DNA of 64,000 bases from Oscillatoria princeps RMCB-10. GTDB lineage: Bacteria > Cyanobacteriota > Cyanobacteriia > Cyanobacteriales > Oscillatoriaceae. Location of the stretch: contig JAHHHT010000027.1 in the NCBI GenBank assembly GCA_019359235.1, forward strand, positions 1-64,000, in the 5' to 3' direction. Shown piece by piece: positions 19,956-29,504 of the stretch. A program made the position numbers and the translations under genes. Each line of letters opens with the position of its first letter. The first letter of the stretch is position 1. The notes beneath the pieces were generated by a model. It was given only the letters and a program-made list of their open reading frames with translations, ran no database searches and was not told the DNA's origin.

Positions 19956-20546
19956 ATGACAGCGACCAAACAAGCGCACATTACAGTCGAAGACTATTTC
20001 GCCTTGGAAGAAAAAGAGGCGGATATTCGGCATGAATACTACGATGGCGAAGTTATTACCATGACTGGGACAACAGACAGGCACAATATCATTGCCCTTA
20101 ACTTGGCCTTCGCTCTGCGCCAGCGACTCAAAGGTGGCTCCTGCAGAGTGTTCATGGAAAATGTGCGCTTGGAAGTCGAGGGGGGACGCCATTACACCTA
20201 TCCCGATATTATGGTGACTTGCGACGAGAGAGACTTGGCAGACCTCTATACAAAGCGCTATCCGGTGTTGGTGGTGGAAGTTTTATCTGACTCCACAGAA
20301 GCACTCGATAGGGGGAAGAAAGCATCTCTGTATCGCAAGCTGCCCACATTGCAGGAATATGTTTTGGTGTCCCAGTCAGAGTGCGGTGTGGAATTGTTCA
20401 GCCGCAGTCAAGCGCCCAGCTGGACTCTCACAGAACTGTCCGCACCCGACAGTGTTCTGAACCTCTCTTGCTTAAATCTCCAAATTCCCCTGAGCGAGAT
20501 TTATGAAGGGATACAGTTTCAGGAAGAGGAAGGGGTTAATGGTTAA
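19956..20546 (+). CDS. Uma2 family endonuclease (DUF820) inserted in the atp operon
   Basis: A 196-residue PD-(D/E)XK-fold protein of the family that is greatly expanded in cyanobacteria. Characteristic parts are YFALEEKEADIRHEYYDGEV, the PDIMV strand with its Asp, and LVVEVLSDSTEALDRGKK with the Glu and Lys of the catalytic core. Family members are predicted nucleases with poorly known biology. The ATG at 19956 is preceded by GGTGAGGG; a GTG four codons upstream is possible. It lies in the same direction between atpH and atpA, flanked by heptamer-type repeats on the left, and would be co-transcribed with the ATP synthase genes. Confidence 0.92.
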   Translation: MTATKQAHITVEDYFALEEKEADIRHEYYDGEVITMTGTTDRHNIIALNLAFALRQRLKGGSCRVFMENVRLEVEGGRHYTYPDIMVTCDERDLADLYTKRYPVLVVEVLSDSTEALDRGKKASLYRKLPTLQEYVLVSQSECGVELFSRSQAPSWTLTELSAPDSVLNLSCLNLQIPLSEIYEGIQFQEEEGVNG

Positions 20547-20614
20547 GGGCTTTTGATGAAGGGCCTCAAGACCGGCGACCGGTGACTGATTAGCGAACAA
20601 CTAACAACTGATAA

Positions 20615-22138
<1,524 letters not shown>

Positions 22139-22433
22139 TTTGGCAACCGCAGATAAACGCAGATAAATGCAGAACTAGCGTTTCTCATATTAGTGAGGTG
22201 CTGAGAAACCCGGAAGGGGGCGGGCACGGGGGCCCCCGGAAGGGGGCGGGCACGGCTACCCCCGGAAGGGGGCGGGCACGGGGGCCCGCCCCTACGAAAC
22301 CGGGTTTCTGGGGCACAATTCATTCAAATGAGAGCCGCCCTCGGCTCAGATGAATGTGATGGTATCTGCGTCGATCTGCGTGCTGCGGTTAGCTCATTGC
22401 AGGGACAAGTGATAACTGAGAATTGGCAAAATT
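22139..22433. other. atpA-atpG spacer filled with repeats
   Basis: The 295-bp spacer contains TAGCGTTTCTCATATTAG (also seen at about 10843), three 26-bp tandem units (22209-22286) and an inverted pair GAGAAACCCGG / CCGGGTTTCTGG around them, so the core can fold back. This is unusually long for the inside of an atp operon. Confidence 0.7.
22209..22286. repeat. Three 26-bp tandem units, CCCGGAAGGGGGCGGGCACG-type
   Basis: Exact units begin at 22209, 22235 and 22261. The middle unit differs at its end (GGCTACC instead of GGGGGCC). Confidence 0.9.
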
Positions 22434-23384
22434 ATGGCTAATTTAAAAGCGATTCGCGACCGTATTCAGTCGGTCAAAAACACGAAGAAAATCACGGAAG
22501 CGATGCGCTTGGTGGCGGCGGCTAAGGTGCGCCGCGCCCAGGAGCAGGTGATTGCCACTCGCCCTTTTGCTGACCGTTTGGCGCAAGTGCTGTACGGTTT
22601 GCAAGCTCGGTTGCGGTTTGAGGATGCTGACTTGCCTTTGCTGAAACAGCGGGAAGTTCGTTCTGTGGGTTTGCTGGTGATTTCGGGCGACCGGGGTCTG
22701 TGCGGCGGCTACAATACGAATATCATCAAACGGGCTGAATCTCGGGCTAAGGAGCTGAAGGCGGAAGGGTTGGATTATAAGTATGTGCTGGTGGGTCGCA
22801 AGGCTATCCAGTATTTCCAGCGCCGCAACCAGCCGATTGACGCTACTTATACGGGGTTGGAGCAGATTCCTACGGCGGCGGAAGCTTCGCAAATTGCGGA
22901 TGAGTTGCTGTCGCTGTTTCTGTCGGAAACGGTTGACCGGGTTGAGTTGGTGTACACTAAGTTTGTGTCGCTGATCAGTTCGAGGCCGGTGGTTCAAACG
23001 CTGCTGCCGCTGACTGCGCAAGGGTTGGAAGCGACGGATGATGAAATTTTCCGCCTGACGACTCGCGGCGGGAATTTTGAGGTGGAGCGGGATAAGGTGA
23101 GTGCGCCGGTGAAGGGTTTGCCGAGAGATATGCTTTTCGAGCAAGATCCGGTGCAAATTCTGGATGCTTTGCTGCCGCTGTATTTGAATAACCAGTTGCT
23201 GCGGGCGCTGCAAGAATCGGCTGCTAGTGAGCTGGCGGCGCGGATGACGGCGATGAGCAGTGCTAGCGATAATGCGAAGCAGTTGATTGGGACGCTGACG
23301 CTGAATTATAACAAGGCGCGGCAAGCTGCAATTACCCAGGAGATTCTGGAAGTTGTGGGCGGTTCTGAGGCGCTGAGAGGTTAG
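22434..23384 (+). CDS. atpG: ATP synthase F1 subunit gamma
   Basis: 316 residues (atpC in cyanobacterial naming), the central rotating shaft. The N-terminal helix ([20 protein letters not shown]) and the C-terminal helix ([20 protein letters not shown]) are complete. The protein has the extra segment of about 35 residues (around 195-235, [15 protein letters not shown] and following) shared by cyanobacteria and chloroplasts, but without the two redox cysteines of plant chloroplast gamma. It is the last atp gene here; a strong hairpin follows. Confidence 0.97.
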   Translation: MANLKAIRDRIQSVKNTKKITEAMRLVAAAKVRRAQEQVIATRPFADRLAQVLYGLQARLRFEDADLPLLKQREVRSVGLLVISGDRGLCGGYNTNIIKRAESRAKELKAEGLDYKYVLVGRKAIQYFQRRNQPIDATYTGLEQIPTAAEASQIADELLSLFLSETVDRVELVYTKFVSLISSRPVVQTLLPLTAQGLEATDDEIFRLTTRGGNFEVERDKVSAPVKGLPRDMLFEQDPVQILDALLPLYLNNQLLRALQESAASELAARMTAMSSASDNAKQLIGTLTLNYNKARQAAITQEILEVVGGSEALRG

Positions 23385-23429
23385 TGCCGGTGTTTTGATT
23401 CGGTTGCCGGGAATGAACCCCACCCCCTA

Positions 23430-23476
23430 ACCCCCTCCCCGCGTGCGGGGAGGGGGTGTTTGAGGGGGTTTTTTGT
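23430..23476 (+). terminator. Terminator of the atp operon
   Basis: A 13-bp perfect stem (ACCCCCTCCCCGC with GCGGGGAGGGGGT, 23430-23457) is followed by GTTTGAGGGGGTTTTTTG, 46 bases after the atpG stop. Confidence 0.7.
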
Positions 23477-23496
23477 GCGTTGGAAAAAGTTTGAAT

Positions 23497-23585
23497 TAGA
23501 GCAGCACACAGTCACTTTAGGACAGGGCATCTCGGGACAGGCGAGACGCCGGTCCTACGTCCTAATCTAAGTGGTTACTGCTATA
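23497..23585. mobile_element. MITE-like element, TATAGCAGT family, copy 4
   Basis: The left arm is TAGAGCAGCACACAGTCACT and the right arm AATCTAAGTGGTTACTGCTATA. The core GGACAGGCGAGACGCCGGTCC is itself palindromic. At 89 bp it is the shortest copy here. Confidence 0.65.
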
Positions 23586-23881
23586 TCCTTCTACTTTTTG
23601 CATAGTCCTTTTTAATGGTGGTAGGGGCACCCCTTGTGGGTGCCTTTGCTTTTGGGAATGTGGGGGCGTTTTGGGTTGGCCCAGTTTTCTGAGGTGCCGG
23701 TGGGGTGTGGGAGCCGGTGGGGTAAGGTTAGATTGAGGGTTGACAATTGATGCGGTTTATGCGTATGGCAATCCGGGGCTTTTTGTAGCTAAATATACAA
23801 GTTGCCGGTTGCGGTTTGTGGGAGAATAAGGGAAAATATCATATAGAAACGCAAACCGCTTCTATCGAAAGTAGGGACAGT

Positions 23882-24223
23882 ATGAGTGAGTTTTCTGAAA
23901 TCCAACCGGCATCACAGGGCGGGAGACTTTCTGGGCCTATTTCGGTAGAGAGCGGGCGCGATCTGGCTGCCGGTTTCACAAAGGCAGGCAATGCTGGGCA
24001 AAAAGTGGAGCTATTCTTCGCGTTGGCTGAAAACCATCCCCAAGTAGCAGTCCCCGCCTTCGCAGAGATACTGGAAACCAAAGCATCGGCACCGATGCGG
24101 GCGTTGGCCCTGCAAGGCTTGGGTAAAAATTATGTACTTGAGTCGGTGGAGCAGATTTATAAGACTTTGGCAACTAAAATTAAAAGGAGGGATTTATGTC
24201 GTGGGGCAACAGTAGCAGTATAG
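23882..24223 (+). CDS. Hypothetical protein, possibly a fragment of a HEAT-like protein
   Basis: 113 residues from the ATG at 23882. The middle (residues about 35-80, AENHPQVAVPAFAEILETKA and MRALALQGLGK) resembles a paired-helix HEAT-type repeat, the sort used for protein-protein contacts. The last 25 residues look unrelated in composition and run 28 bases into the next gene, so the original 3' end may have been lost. No clear ribosome binding site; a 5' extension to 23816 is open. Function unknown. Confidence 0.45.
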   Translation: MSEFSEIQPASQGGRLSGPISVESGRDLAAGFTKAGNAGQKVELFFALAENHPQVAVPAFAEILETKASAPMRALALQGLGKNYVLESVEQIYKTLATKIKRRDLCRGATVAV

Positions 24224-24699
24224 ACTTTGGTAACTGGTCTGAACCAGTGATACATAAAATTGGTGATGTTCTTGAAGATAGTTCGACAGGAAAAACATAC
24301 AAACAGACTGGGCGCATATTGAAGTATGCTGATGTTCCTGATGAGAAAGGAATCTATTTATTTAGAGACATTCGTGACAGAGAGAATTACTACTGCGGTA
24401 AAACCGAGCATCAGACCCTTCGCAAACGTCTCACCCAACACCTTACAGGCGAAAGTGGAAAACTCAGAAGAGGGGAAGAGTATAAAATCCGCTGGATAAC
24501 ATCGAGCAAACCAGAGCTTTCAGAAGCGATAGCAGTGATTTATTTGAAGCCTAAATATAACGACGGTAAGGACTGGAAATACGCTCTAAAACACAAAAAT
24601 GCTAAGGAAGTGTTGCGTGAGGCTGAAAGGTTAGGGTTTTATTCAAAGTATAATCAGGAGGAATTTTGTTTAAACCTTATCGAGTATATTTGCGAATAA
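24196..24699 (+). CDS. GIY-YIG domain protein (predicted nuclease)
   Basis: 167 residues with a strong Shine-Dalgarno (AAAAGGAGG) before the ATG. The GIY-YIG core is visible: KGIYLFRD (GIY at 52-54), YYCGKTE (65-71) in the place of the second tyrosine motif, LRKRLTQH with the catalytic-type Arg, and SEAIAVIYLKPKYN with the metal-binding-type Glu and the family ending. GIY-YIG enzymes cut DNA in repair, homing and restriction. Being small, standalone and beside toxin/immunity genes, it may be an effector or a restriction-type nuclease; that part is inference. The overlap with the preceding fragment suggests a rearranged left edge. Confidence 0.7.
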   Translation: MSWGNSSSIDFGNWSEPVIHKIGDVLEDSSTGKTYKQTGRILKYADVPDEKGIYLFRDIRDRENYYCGKTEHQTLRKRLTQHLTGESGKLRRGEEYKIRWITSSKPELSEAIAVIYLKPKYNDGKDWKYALKHKNAKEVLREAERLGFYSKYNQEEFCLNLIEYICE

Positions 24700-24770
24700 G
24701 CCGACAAACTAAATTTCGTCACACATTTCTCAAGTGGCTTGGTTCCCACAAGTAACCAAGGTGCTGTCCA

Positions 24771-24827
24771 ATGTCGATGGAACATAAGACGTTTGTATTT
24801 GATTATCCTCCTTCCCTAACGAACTGA
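24771..24827 (+). pseudogene. 5' remnant of a paralogue of the 178-aa gene at 25754
   Basis: Begins ATGTCGATGGAACATAAGAC, matching the start of the gene at 25754 except for a few bases, and encodes MSMEHKTFVFD before diverging and stopping at TGA after 18 codons. Patches of similarity (CGAACTGAGCAA) continue to about 24840. Confidence 0.8.
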
Positions 24828-24854
24828 GCAATATTCCGGAAACCACCCTGGCTA

Positions 24855-24956
24855 ATGGGAGTTCAGCAAGATGGTAAGTCCCCACAGGGATTGACGCTGA
24901 GGGACGATCTGTCGAATCTTGACGAACTGCTTGAAGCTATCAGAGAAAGGATATGA
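24855..24956 (+). pseudogene. In-frame excised toxin gene: 33-codon remnant still overlapping the immunity gene
   Basis: The first codons (ATGGGAGTTCAGCAAGA) match the start of the toxin gene at 27024, and the rest is identical to its last 27 codons (GKSPQGLTLRDDLSNLDELL and on). The junction falls in CAGCAAGA and keeps the frame, so a 33-residue peptide can be made. Its TGA overlaps the next ATG (ATATGA) exactly as in the intact operon. The complete toxic domain is gone. Confidence 0.85.
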
Positions 24957-25595
24957 CTGCACAAACCAGTGTTGACAGCGCAATGGAGCGAATTTTGGCC
25001 ATCAAATGGGAGCCAGACGATTCCCGTGCTAGCTCTCACATTGCGCTCTTGCGGGAGTACCTGAGACGCGCCGCGCTGTGGGCAAAAGCTTTAAACTGTA
25101 CCGATGAGTGGCCATTTTTCGATGTCGCGGCTCATATCTGTCCCTTACAGCGTGCCGGTGATGCCAAGGTGGAAGCCCTCGGGCGTCATTTCTCCGAAGC
25201 ACCGTTTTATGCCACCGGCATCATTGAGAAAACCTGCGAGTGGTTCCTGCATTGGGATGCGGTGAAAAACCGACCGGAAGTCACTAAATTTGCTCTTCCA
25301 GATCCCTATGAGCCGCTAATCATAATGTACGAGCGCGGCGGCATATTTTCCACTGAACACGGATTTTTCAATTTTGAGGTTGGAGGCTTTCCCAGAGGAA
25401 CATGGAGCGATCACTATCAATTGTCGCCGGCAATTGAACTGGATGTGCGAGCGCTGGAGGAACTCGACAGCAAGCCTCTGTAACCGGAACCACCCCAGCA
25501 CCGGCAGCCAGGGGGATGTTGCCGGTTTCAGCCAATGCGAGCGAGGGGGAAGCACCGGCATCTGGTGGGGAGGGTGCCGGTGTCTCAGGTTGACA
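24872..25595 (+). repeat. 724-bp direct repeat, left copy
   Basis: Nearly identical to 27968-28691 (offset 3096 bp). It covers the 3' end of the toxin gene, the whole 176-aa gene and about 110 bp beyond. Differences seen include a synonymous GGA/GGG change near 25396 and a few bases after the stop codon. Confidence 0.95.
24953..25483 (+). CDS. Putative immunity protein, copy 1
   Basis: 176 residues, identical in protein sequence to the gene at 28049. Soluble, with no signal peptide or membrane segment, acidic, rich in Trp, Glu and Arg. Recognisable stretches are DPYEPLIIMYERGGIFSTEH and FFNFEVGGFPRGTW. I do not recognise a named family. The role is inferred from position: the intact copy sits right after a predicted toxin gene with an ATGA overlap, the usual arrangement for an immunity gene. 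This copy keeps the overlap but only with a 33-codon toxin remnant, so it would be an orphan immunity gene. Confidence 0.75.
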   Translation: MTAQTSVDSAMERILAIKWEPDDSRASSHIALLREYLRRAALWAKALNCTDEWPFFDVAAHICPLQRAGDAKVEALGRHFSEAPFYATGIIEKTCEWFLHWDAVKNRPEVTKFALPDPYEPLIIMYERGGIFSTEHGFFNFEVGGFPRGTWSDHYQLSPAIELDVRALEELDSKPL

Positions 25596-25604
25596 TCCAA
25601 GGTT

Positions 25605-25657
25605 GAATGAGCGCCTTCTTGACACGCTATAAACCAGACTCAACATCTCGCCGGCTG
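25605..25657. repeat. Copy of the xseB 3' end
   Basis: About 53 bp with roughly 85 percent identity to 29574-29627, including codons for the last residues of XseB (DVESGL and stop, read on the minus strand). It follows the left copy of the immunity gene just as xseB follows the right one. Confidence 0.8.
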
Positions 25658-25753
25658 AGCTTATGGTAAATCAGGCGCTTTTTTGAGTAACAGTAGAGCC
25701 GGCATTGCCCACAAATTAGCTTCCCCCCAGCATGATGACAGGAGCAACGTAAG

Positions 25754-26290
25754 ATGTCGATGGAACACAAAGCGTTTGTATTCGACTGGGAGGCTTTCAC
25801 CGGCGAACTGAGCAAGATTCTTGAAAACGCCCTGCTGACTAATAATAGTGAGCAGCTAGTGAGTTTCATTAAAGACAATCTGGAATTTATAAAAGATCCC
25901 TGCGAAGGTGAGCCTCTCGACAGTGAGTGGGAAGCAGGTATGGAACTAGACGACGTTCACCAATGGGGCGACTTGGCACTTACCAAGTTCTATAACCCTC
26001 AAGATGATATTGGTCTTGGCTATGGCTGGGAAAATGCCCAGAATCTTATCCTAGAAGAAGGGGGAAAAGATTGTGCGCTCTTAGGCAGCCCTTTTGGGCC
26101 AAGCCAGAATTACTTCGATGCCGGTAAAATGGGTTCCTACTTCCAGTCAGCCAGCCAAGTTCAGGAAATTTTACAATGGCTAGAAGAGCTGCAGCAAAAA
26201 AAGCCAGCCCTTTTTCCTGTATTGAATGACGCCCTCAAAATGCTTCAAAAAGCGGCAGCGGTGAATAAAGGTATTTATGTAACTTTCTGA
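25754..26290 (+). CDS. Hypothetical protein, possibly a second immunity protein
   Basis: 178 residues, cytoplasmic, acidic. A GGAG lies nine bases before the ATG. Segments such as WEAFTGELSKILENALL, HQWGDLALTKFYNPQDDIGL and FGPSQNYFDAGKMGSYFQS look like a compact alpha/beta fold, but I do not recognise the family. A decayed paralogue start lies at 24771, so the gene has been duplicated with the surrounding module. Size, acidity and the toxin neighbourhood fit an immunity protein; this is inference only. Confidence 0.65.
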   Translation: MSMEHKAFVFDWEAFTGELSKILENALLTNNSEQLVSFIKDNLEFIKDPCEGEPLDSEWEAGMELDDVHQWGDLALTKFYNPQDDIGLGYGWENAQNLILEEGGKDCALLGSPFGPSQNYFDAGKMGSYFQSASQVQEILQWLEELQQKKPALFPVLNDALKMLQKAAAVNKGIYVTF

Positions 26291-26419
26291 AGGCAGTCAT
26301 AGGAATAAACACTGGCGGCAATGCCGGCTCTACTTTTGAAGCCCCTATCCCTAGGGCAAAAGTCTGAGATCGCCGCACTCTTTAGTGAGATATATTTGCC
26401 CAGTTATAACTAAAGCATT

Positions 26420-26995
26420 ATGATTCAATCGGAAACGGCCACACAGCTGAATCTAATCCTGCAACAAGATGCTGACTCTGTACTGGCTTGGCTGAAAAAC
26501 ATCTTTTCAGCAGATTCTTCCCCGCCAGAAGGATTTAACTGGCTCGGTTTAGCTGAGGCAGCTGCTTTTAACGCCCATGAGGGCAAACGCCATGATTCAA
26601 CAGCACCCGATATCAAATGGGCAGAGGTAGCTACCACAGTTTACGATCGCCTAGCCGCTCTAGCAGATAAGGCAAAACCCGGAAGTGGCGAGTCTTTTAC
26701 GATTTCTTCGATGACGCTGCGAGCCGCTATGATTAGAAAACTTGGAGGAGTTCCAGGGGATGCGGTTCTGGATATTAACCGGCTCCTGCAATGGTTCTGG
26801 GATAAGCTGAAGTGGTCGCGTGAGGAGGTGGAAAAAAAGGCGGCTAATTGGCGGGCGCTCAACATTGAGGAAATTCGGGAATTAAGACAGCTCAAGAATC
26901 GCTTGAAAGTCATCTCAGCCTTAGCTGACAGCGATAAGTTTGTTTTAGAACCCGAAATCAAGGCTTGGCTTTCTTTGCGGGAAAAACTGCCGTAG
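26420..26995 (+). CDS. Hypothetical protein, first gene of the predicted toxin operon
   Basis: 191 residues, predicted all-helical, no signal peptide. It ends 28 bases before the toxin gene, in the same direction, so the two are probably one transcript. Readable segments: NAHEGKRHDSTAPDIKWAEV in the middle and a charged helical C-terminus (LREKLP end). No family recognised. It could be an adaptor or chaperone for the downstream protein, or independent. This gene has no remnant in the decayed module copy. Confidence 0.6.
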   Translation: MIQSETATQLNLILQQDADSVLAWLKNIFSADSSPPEGFNWLGLAEAAAFNAHEGKRHDSTAPDIKWAEVATTVYDRLAALADKAKPGSGESFTISSMTLRAAMIRKLGGVPGDAVLDINRLLQWFWDKLKWSREEVEKKAANWRALNIEEIRELRQLKNRLKVISALADSDKFVLEPEIKAWLSLREKLP

Positions 26996-27023
26996 AGGCA
27001 CTTCACTCGACTTGAGGGCGCTA

Positions 27024-28052
27024 ATGGGACTTCAGCAAGAGTGCGATGCGCTTCAGGCAATGCTCAGCCAGGTTCTTGAGATATTGGCTGAGGCGCAAAG
27101 TCGTGCCAACTCTTTACCCGACTGCCAAATCTATGAGCTAAACCGGCAAATTGCCGAGATTGTGGATATCTGCTATGATGGGATGGGGAGGATGCAAGCC
27201 TCTCTGGCTCAGATTGAGCGGATTCAGGCGATGATTGGCACTCTGGACTCAACATCGCGCTCGCCCCACCCACCAAGCACAACCAGCACTTATTATACTG
27301 AGGAAACCAAATCACCAGGGAACGCCAAACAGATGTCCAATTCTGACTGGCCACCACAACCGCCAGAAGGTGCAAAGCCTAACTTGAACGATCCGGGCGC
27401 AGCAGAATGGCGCTATCAACGCTATAAATACGACCAATATCAAGCGGGGAAACAACAGGGAGATATCCTGCCCTTCGAGATATGGAAAAAATGGTATGAA
27501 GAGGCAGAGCCGGTGGCAATCCGTCAGTATGAGGAAATCATCGCCCTGACGGACGATGTGTCTCAAATTGCCAAGAATTTGGGAATTGTCGAAGAACAGA
27601 TACGCAAGGTCAAAGAACACATCTTTATAAATGAACACGAGCTTGAGATTCCCGATAATCAGGCAAAGACAGTTATCTCCGTCCGTAGTAATTTCACCCC
27701 TGATGCTGAGATTGCTGACTTGTGGTTCAAAGCGAAAAATGGATCTCTACAACCTAGAGAGAGCCTCAAATTTAAACGCTTGATAGCTCACGAGTATATA
27801 GAACAAGGACTGATGCAACAAGGACTGCCCTATCGCTCGCCTGAAGCTTGGAGGGATGACCCGATATACGGCTTTGGCAACTGGCCTACCCCAGAACATT
27901 ATGGAGCGCATGACTTGGCTCCCAATACCGGCAGACCCAATCCCTTCTCCCACTGGGATAAAATTATTGGTAAGTCCCCACAGGGATTGACGCTGAGGGA
28001 CGATCTGTCGAATCTTGACGAACTGCTTGAAGCTATCAGAGAAAGGATATGA
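27024..28052 (+). CDS. Predicted polymorphic-type toxin, 342 aa
   Basis: Three parts are seen. Residues 1-70 form a coiled coil (LQQECDALQAMLSQVLEILA). Residues 70-165 form a Pro/Ser linker leading to EWRYQRYKYDQY and LPFEIWKKWYEEA, resembling pre-toxin segments. Residues about 170-300 hold DDVSQIAKNLGIVEEQIRK, VKEHIFINEHEL, EIADLW and LIAHEYIEQGLM, resembling the C-terminal toxin domain found at the end of many bacterial secreted toxins, with a His-Glu pair as a candidate active site. No signal peptide. GAGGG precedes the ATG at 27024. The stop overlaps the immunity-gene start (ATGA). Toxin identity is inference from pattern and context; substrate and export route are unknown. Confidence 0.6.
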   Translation: MGLQQECDALQAMLSQVLEILAEAQSRANSLPDCQIYELNRQIAEIVDICYDGMGRMQASLAQIERIQAMIGTLDSTSRSPHPPSTTSTYYTEETKSPGNAKQMSNSDWPPQPPEGAKPNLNDPGAAEWRYQRYKYDQYQAGKQQGDILPFEIWKKWYEEAEPVAIRQYEEIIALTDDVSQIAKNLGIVEEQIRKVKEHIFINEHELEIPDNQAKTVISVRSNFTPDAEIADLWFKAKNGSLQPRESLKFKRLIAHEYIEQGLMQQGLPYRSPEAWRDDPIYGFGNWPTPEHYGAHDLAPNTGRPNPFSHWDKIIGKSPQGLTLRDDLSNLDELLEAIRERI

Positions 28053-28691
28053 CTGCACAAACCAGTGTTGACAGCGCAATGGAGCGAATTTTGGCCATCA
28101 AATGGGAGCCAGACGATTCCCGTGCTAGCTCTCACATTGCGCTCTTGCGGGAGTACCTGAGACGCGCCGCGCTGTGGGCAAAAGCTTTAAACTGTACCGA
28201 TGAGTGGCCATTTTTCGATGTCGCGGCTCATATCTGTCCCTTACAGCGTGCCGGTGATGCCAAGGTGGAAGCCCTCGGGCGTCATTTCTCCGAAGCACCG
28301 TTTTATGCCACCGGCATCATTGAGAAAACCTGCGAGTGGTTCCTGCATTGGGATGCGGTGAAAAACCGACCGGAAGTCACTAAATTTGCTCTTCCAGATC
28401 CCTATGAGCCGCTAATCATAATGTACGAGCGCGGCGGCATATTTTCCACTGAACACGGATTTTTCAATTTTGAGGTTGGAGGCTTTCCCAGAGGGACATG
28501 GAGCGATCACTATCAATTGTCGCCGGCAATTGAACTGGATGTGCGAGCGCTGGAGGAACTCGACAGCAAGCCTCTGTAACCAGAAACCCCCCAGCACCGG
28601 CAACCAGGGGGATGTTGCCGGTTTCAGCCAATGCGAGCGAGGGGGAAGCACCGGCATCTGGCGGGGAGGGTGCCGGTGTCTCAGGTTGACA
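27968..28691 (+). repeat. 724-bp direct repeat, right copy
   Basis: Partner of 24872-25595. Recombination between the two copies would remove 3096 bp, taking out the 178-aa gene, the 191-aa gene and nearly all of the toxin gene while leaving one immunity gene. Confidence 0.95.
28049..28579 (+). CDS. Putative immunity protein, copy 2
   Basis: Same 176-residue protein as at 24953. Here the gene overlaps the stop of the intact predicted toxin gene by four bases (ATGA), which implies translational coupling and so matched production of the pair. Perfect protein identity between the copies points to a recent duplication or gene conversion. No family recognised; immunity function is inferred from arrangement. 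Confidence 0.75.
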   Translation: MTAQTSVDSAMERILAIKWEPDDSRASSHIALLREYLRRAALWAKALNCTDEWPFFDVAAHICPLQRAGDAKVEALGRHFSEAPFYATGIIEKTCEWFLHWDAVKNRPEVTKFALPDPYEPLIIMYERGGIFSTEHGFFNFEVGGFPRGTWSDHYQLSPAIELDVRALEELDSKPL

Positions 28692-28745
28692 CTCACAAAA
28701 CCCCTGAAACTGTGATAAAATCAAAACAAATTAGTAATAGCGTTT

Positions 28746-29504
28746 ATGGCCACCCCAGTCAGCGAAACCAAATCACCCCCAGGACTGGTGATTTCGTGGG
28801 AAGCTCTCCCTGATGATTTTCAGTTAGAGGATGAACCCGTGGAAAATACAGGACAGCCACTTCTAGCAGGGGCATTACGCGAAAGTTTAGAACTCAGCGG
28901 GTTCATTCAACCGCAGATGTTAATCGCCTCCAACTTTGCTCTGTGCGCCACAGTGAACGGGCAATTTATCGCGAAAGCCCCTGATTGGGTCTATGTAAGG
29001 TCAGTCAAAGAGATATTAGCCGAACGCCAGAGCTATACCCCCAATTTAGAAGGAGAGATACCGGCTATAGTCATAGAATTTTTATCTGGTAAAGATGGAG
29101 ACGAATATTCTTTTAAGCGCACCTATCCCCCTGGTAAATGGTTTTTCTACCAACAGATATTGCAAGTGCCCATCTATGTGATATTTGACCCAGATGGCGG
29201 ATTGCTAGAATATTATCAGCTAGAAAACCAGCGCTATGAATTGCAACAGCCCGATGAGAATGGCCGCCATTGGATTGAAACAATGGGATTATTCTTAGGG
29301 ACTTGGCAAGGAACAAAAGAAGGAAGGACTGGGTATTGGTTAAGGTGGTGGGATCGGGCGGGGAATTTGTTACCTTGGGCGGTCGAAAAAATTGAACAGG
29401 AACAGCAACGGGCTGAACAGGAACGCCAAGAAAAAGAAAGGCTGATAGCTTATTTGATATCTCAGGGGATCGACCCCAATAATTTGCCTCCTCTCCCCAG
29501 GTAA
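28746..29504 (+). CDS. Uma2 family endonuclease (DUF820) with C-terminal coiled tail
   Basis: 252 residues. The family core includes APDWVYV (the Asp strand), IPAIVIEFLSGKDGDEYS (Glu) and KRTYPPGKWFFYQQIL followed by VPIYVIFDPDGGLLEYYQL. The C-terminus is a Gln/Glu/Arg helix (EQEQQRAEQERQEKERLI) ending in SQGIDPNNLPPLPR, a common ending in this family. Predicted nuclease fold; biological role poorly known. It separates the right-hand immunity gene from xseB, whereas at the left copy the equivalent junction lacks it, so it was gained on the right or lost on the left. Confidence 0.9.
   Translation: MATPVSETKSPPGLVISWEALPDDFQLEDEPVENTGQPLLAGALRESLELSGFIQPQMLIASNFALCATVNGQFIAKAPDWVYVRSVKEILAERQSYTPNLEGEIPAIVIEFLSGKDGDEYSFKRTYPPGKWFFYQQILQVPIYVIFDPDGGLLEYYQLENQRYELQQPDENGRHWIETMGLFLGTWQGTKEGRTGYWLRWWDRAGNLLPWAVEKIEQEQQRAEQERQEKERLIAYLISQGIDPNNLPPLPR

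Larger units (their letters stand above)
23385..23881. other. Intergenic region at the left edge of the accessory island
   Basis: Holds the atp terminator and a TATAGCAGT-family element. Beyond 23590 is plain sequence with no recognised gene. Confidence 0.6.

Noticed and set aside
22443..23423. 326-codon frame antisense to atpG
   Set aside because: His/Arg/Gln-rich translation typical of a reverse-strand artefact.
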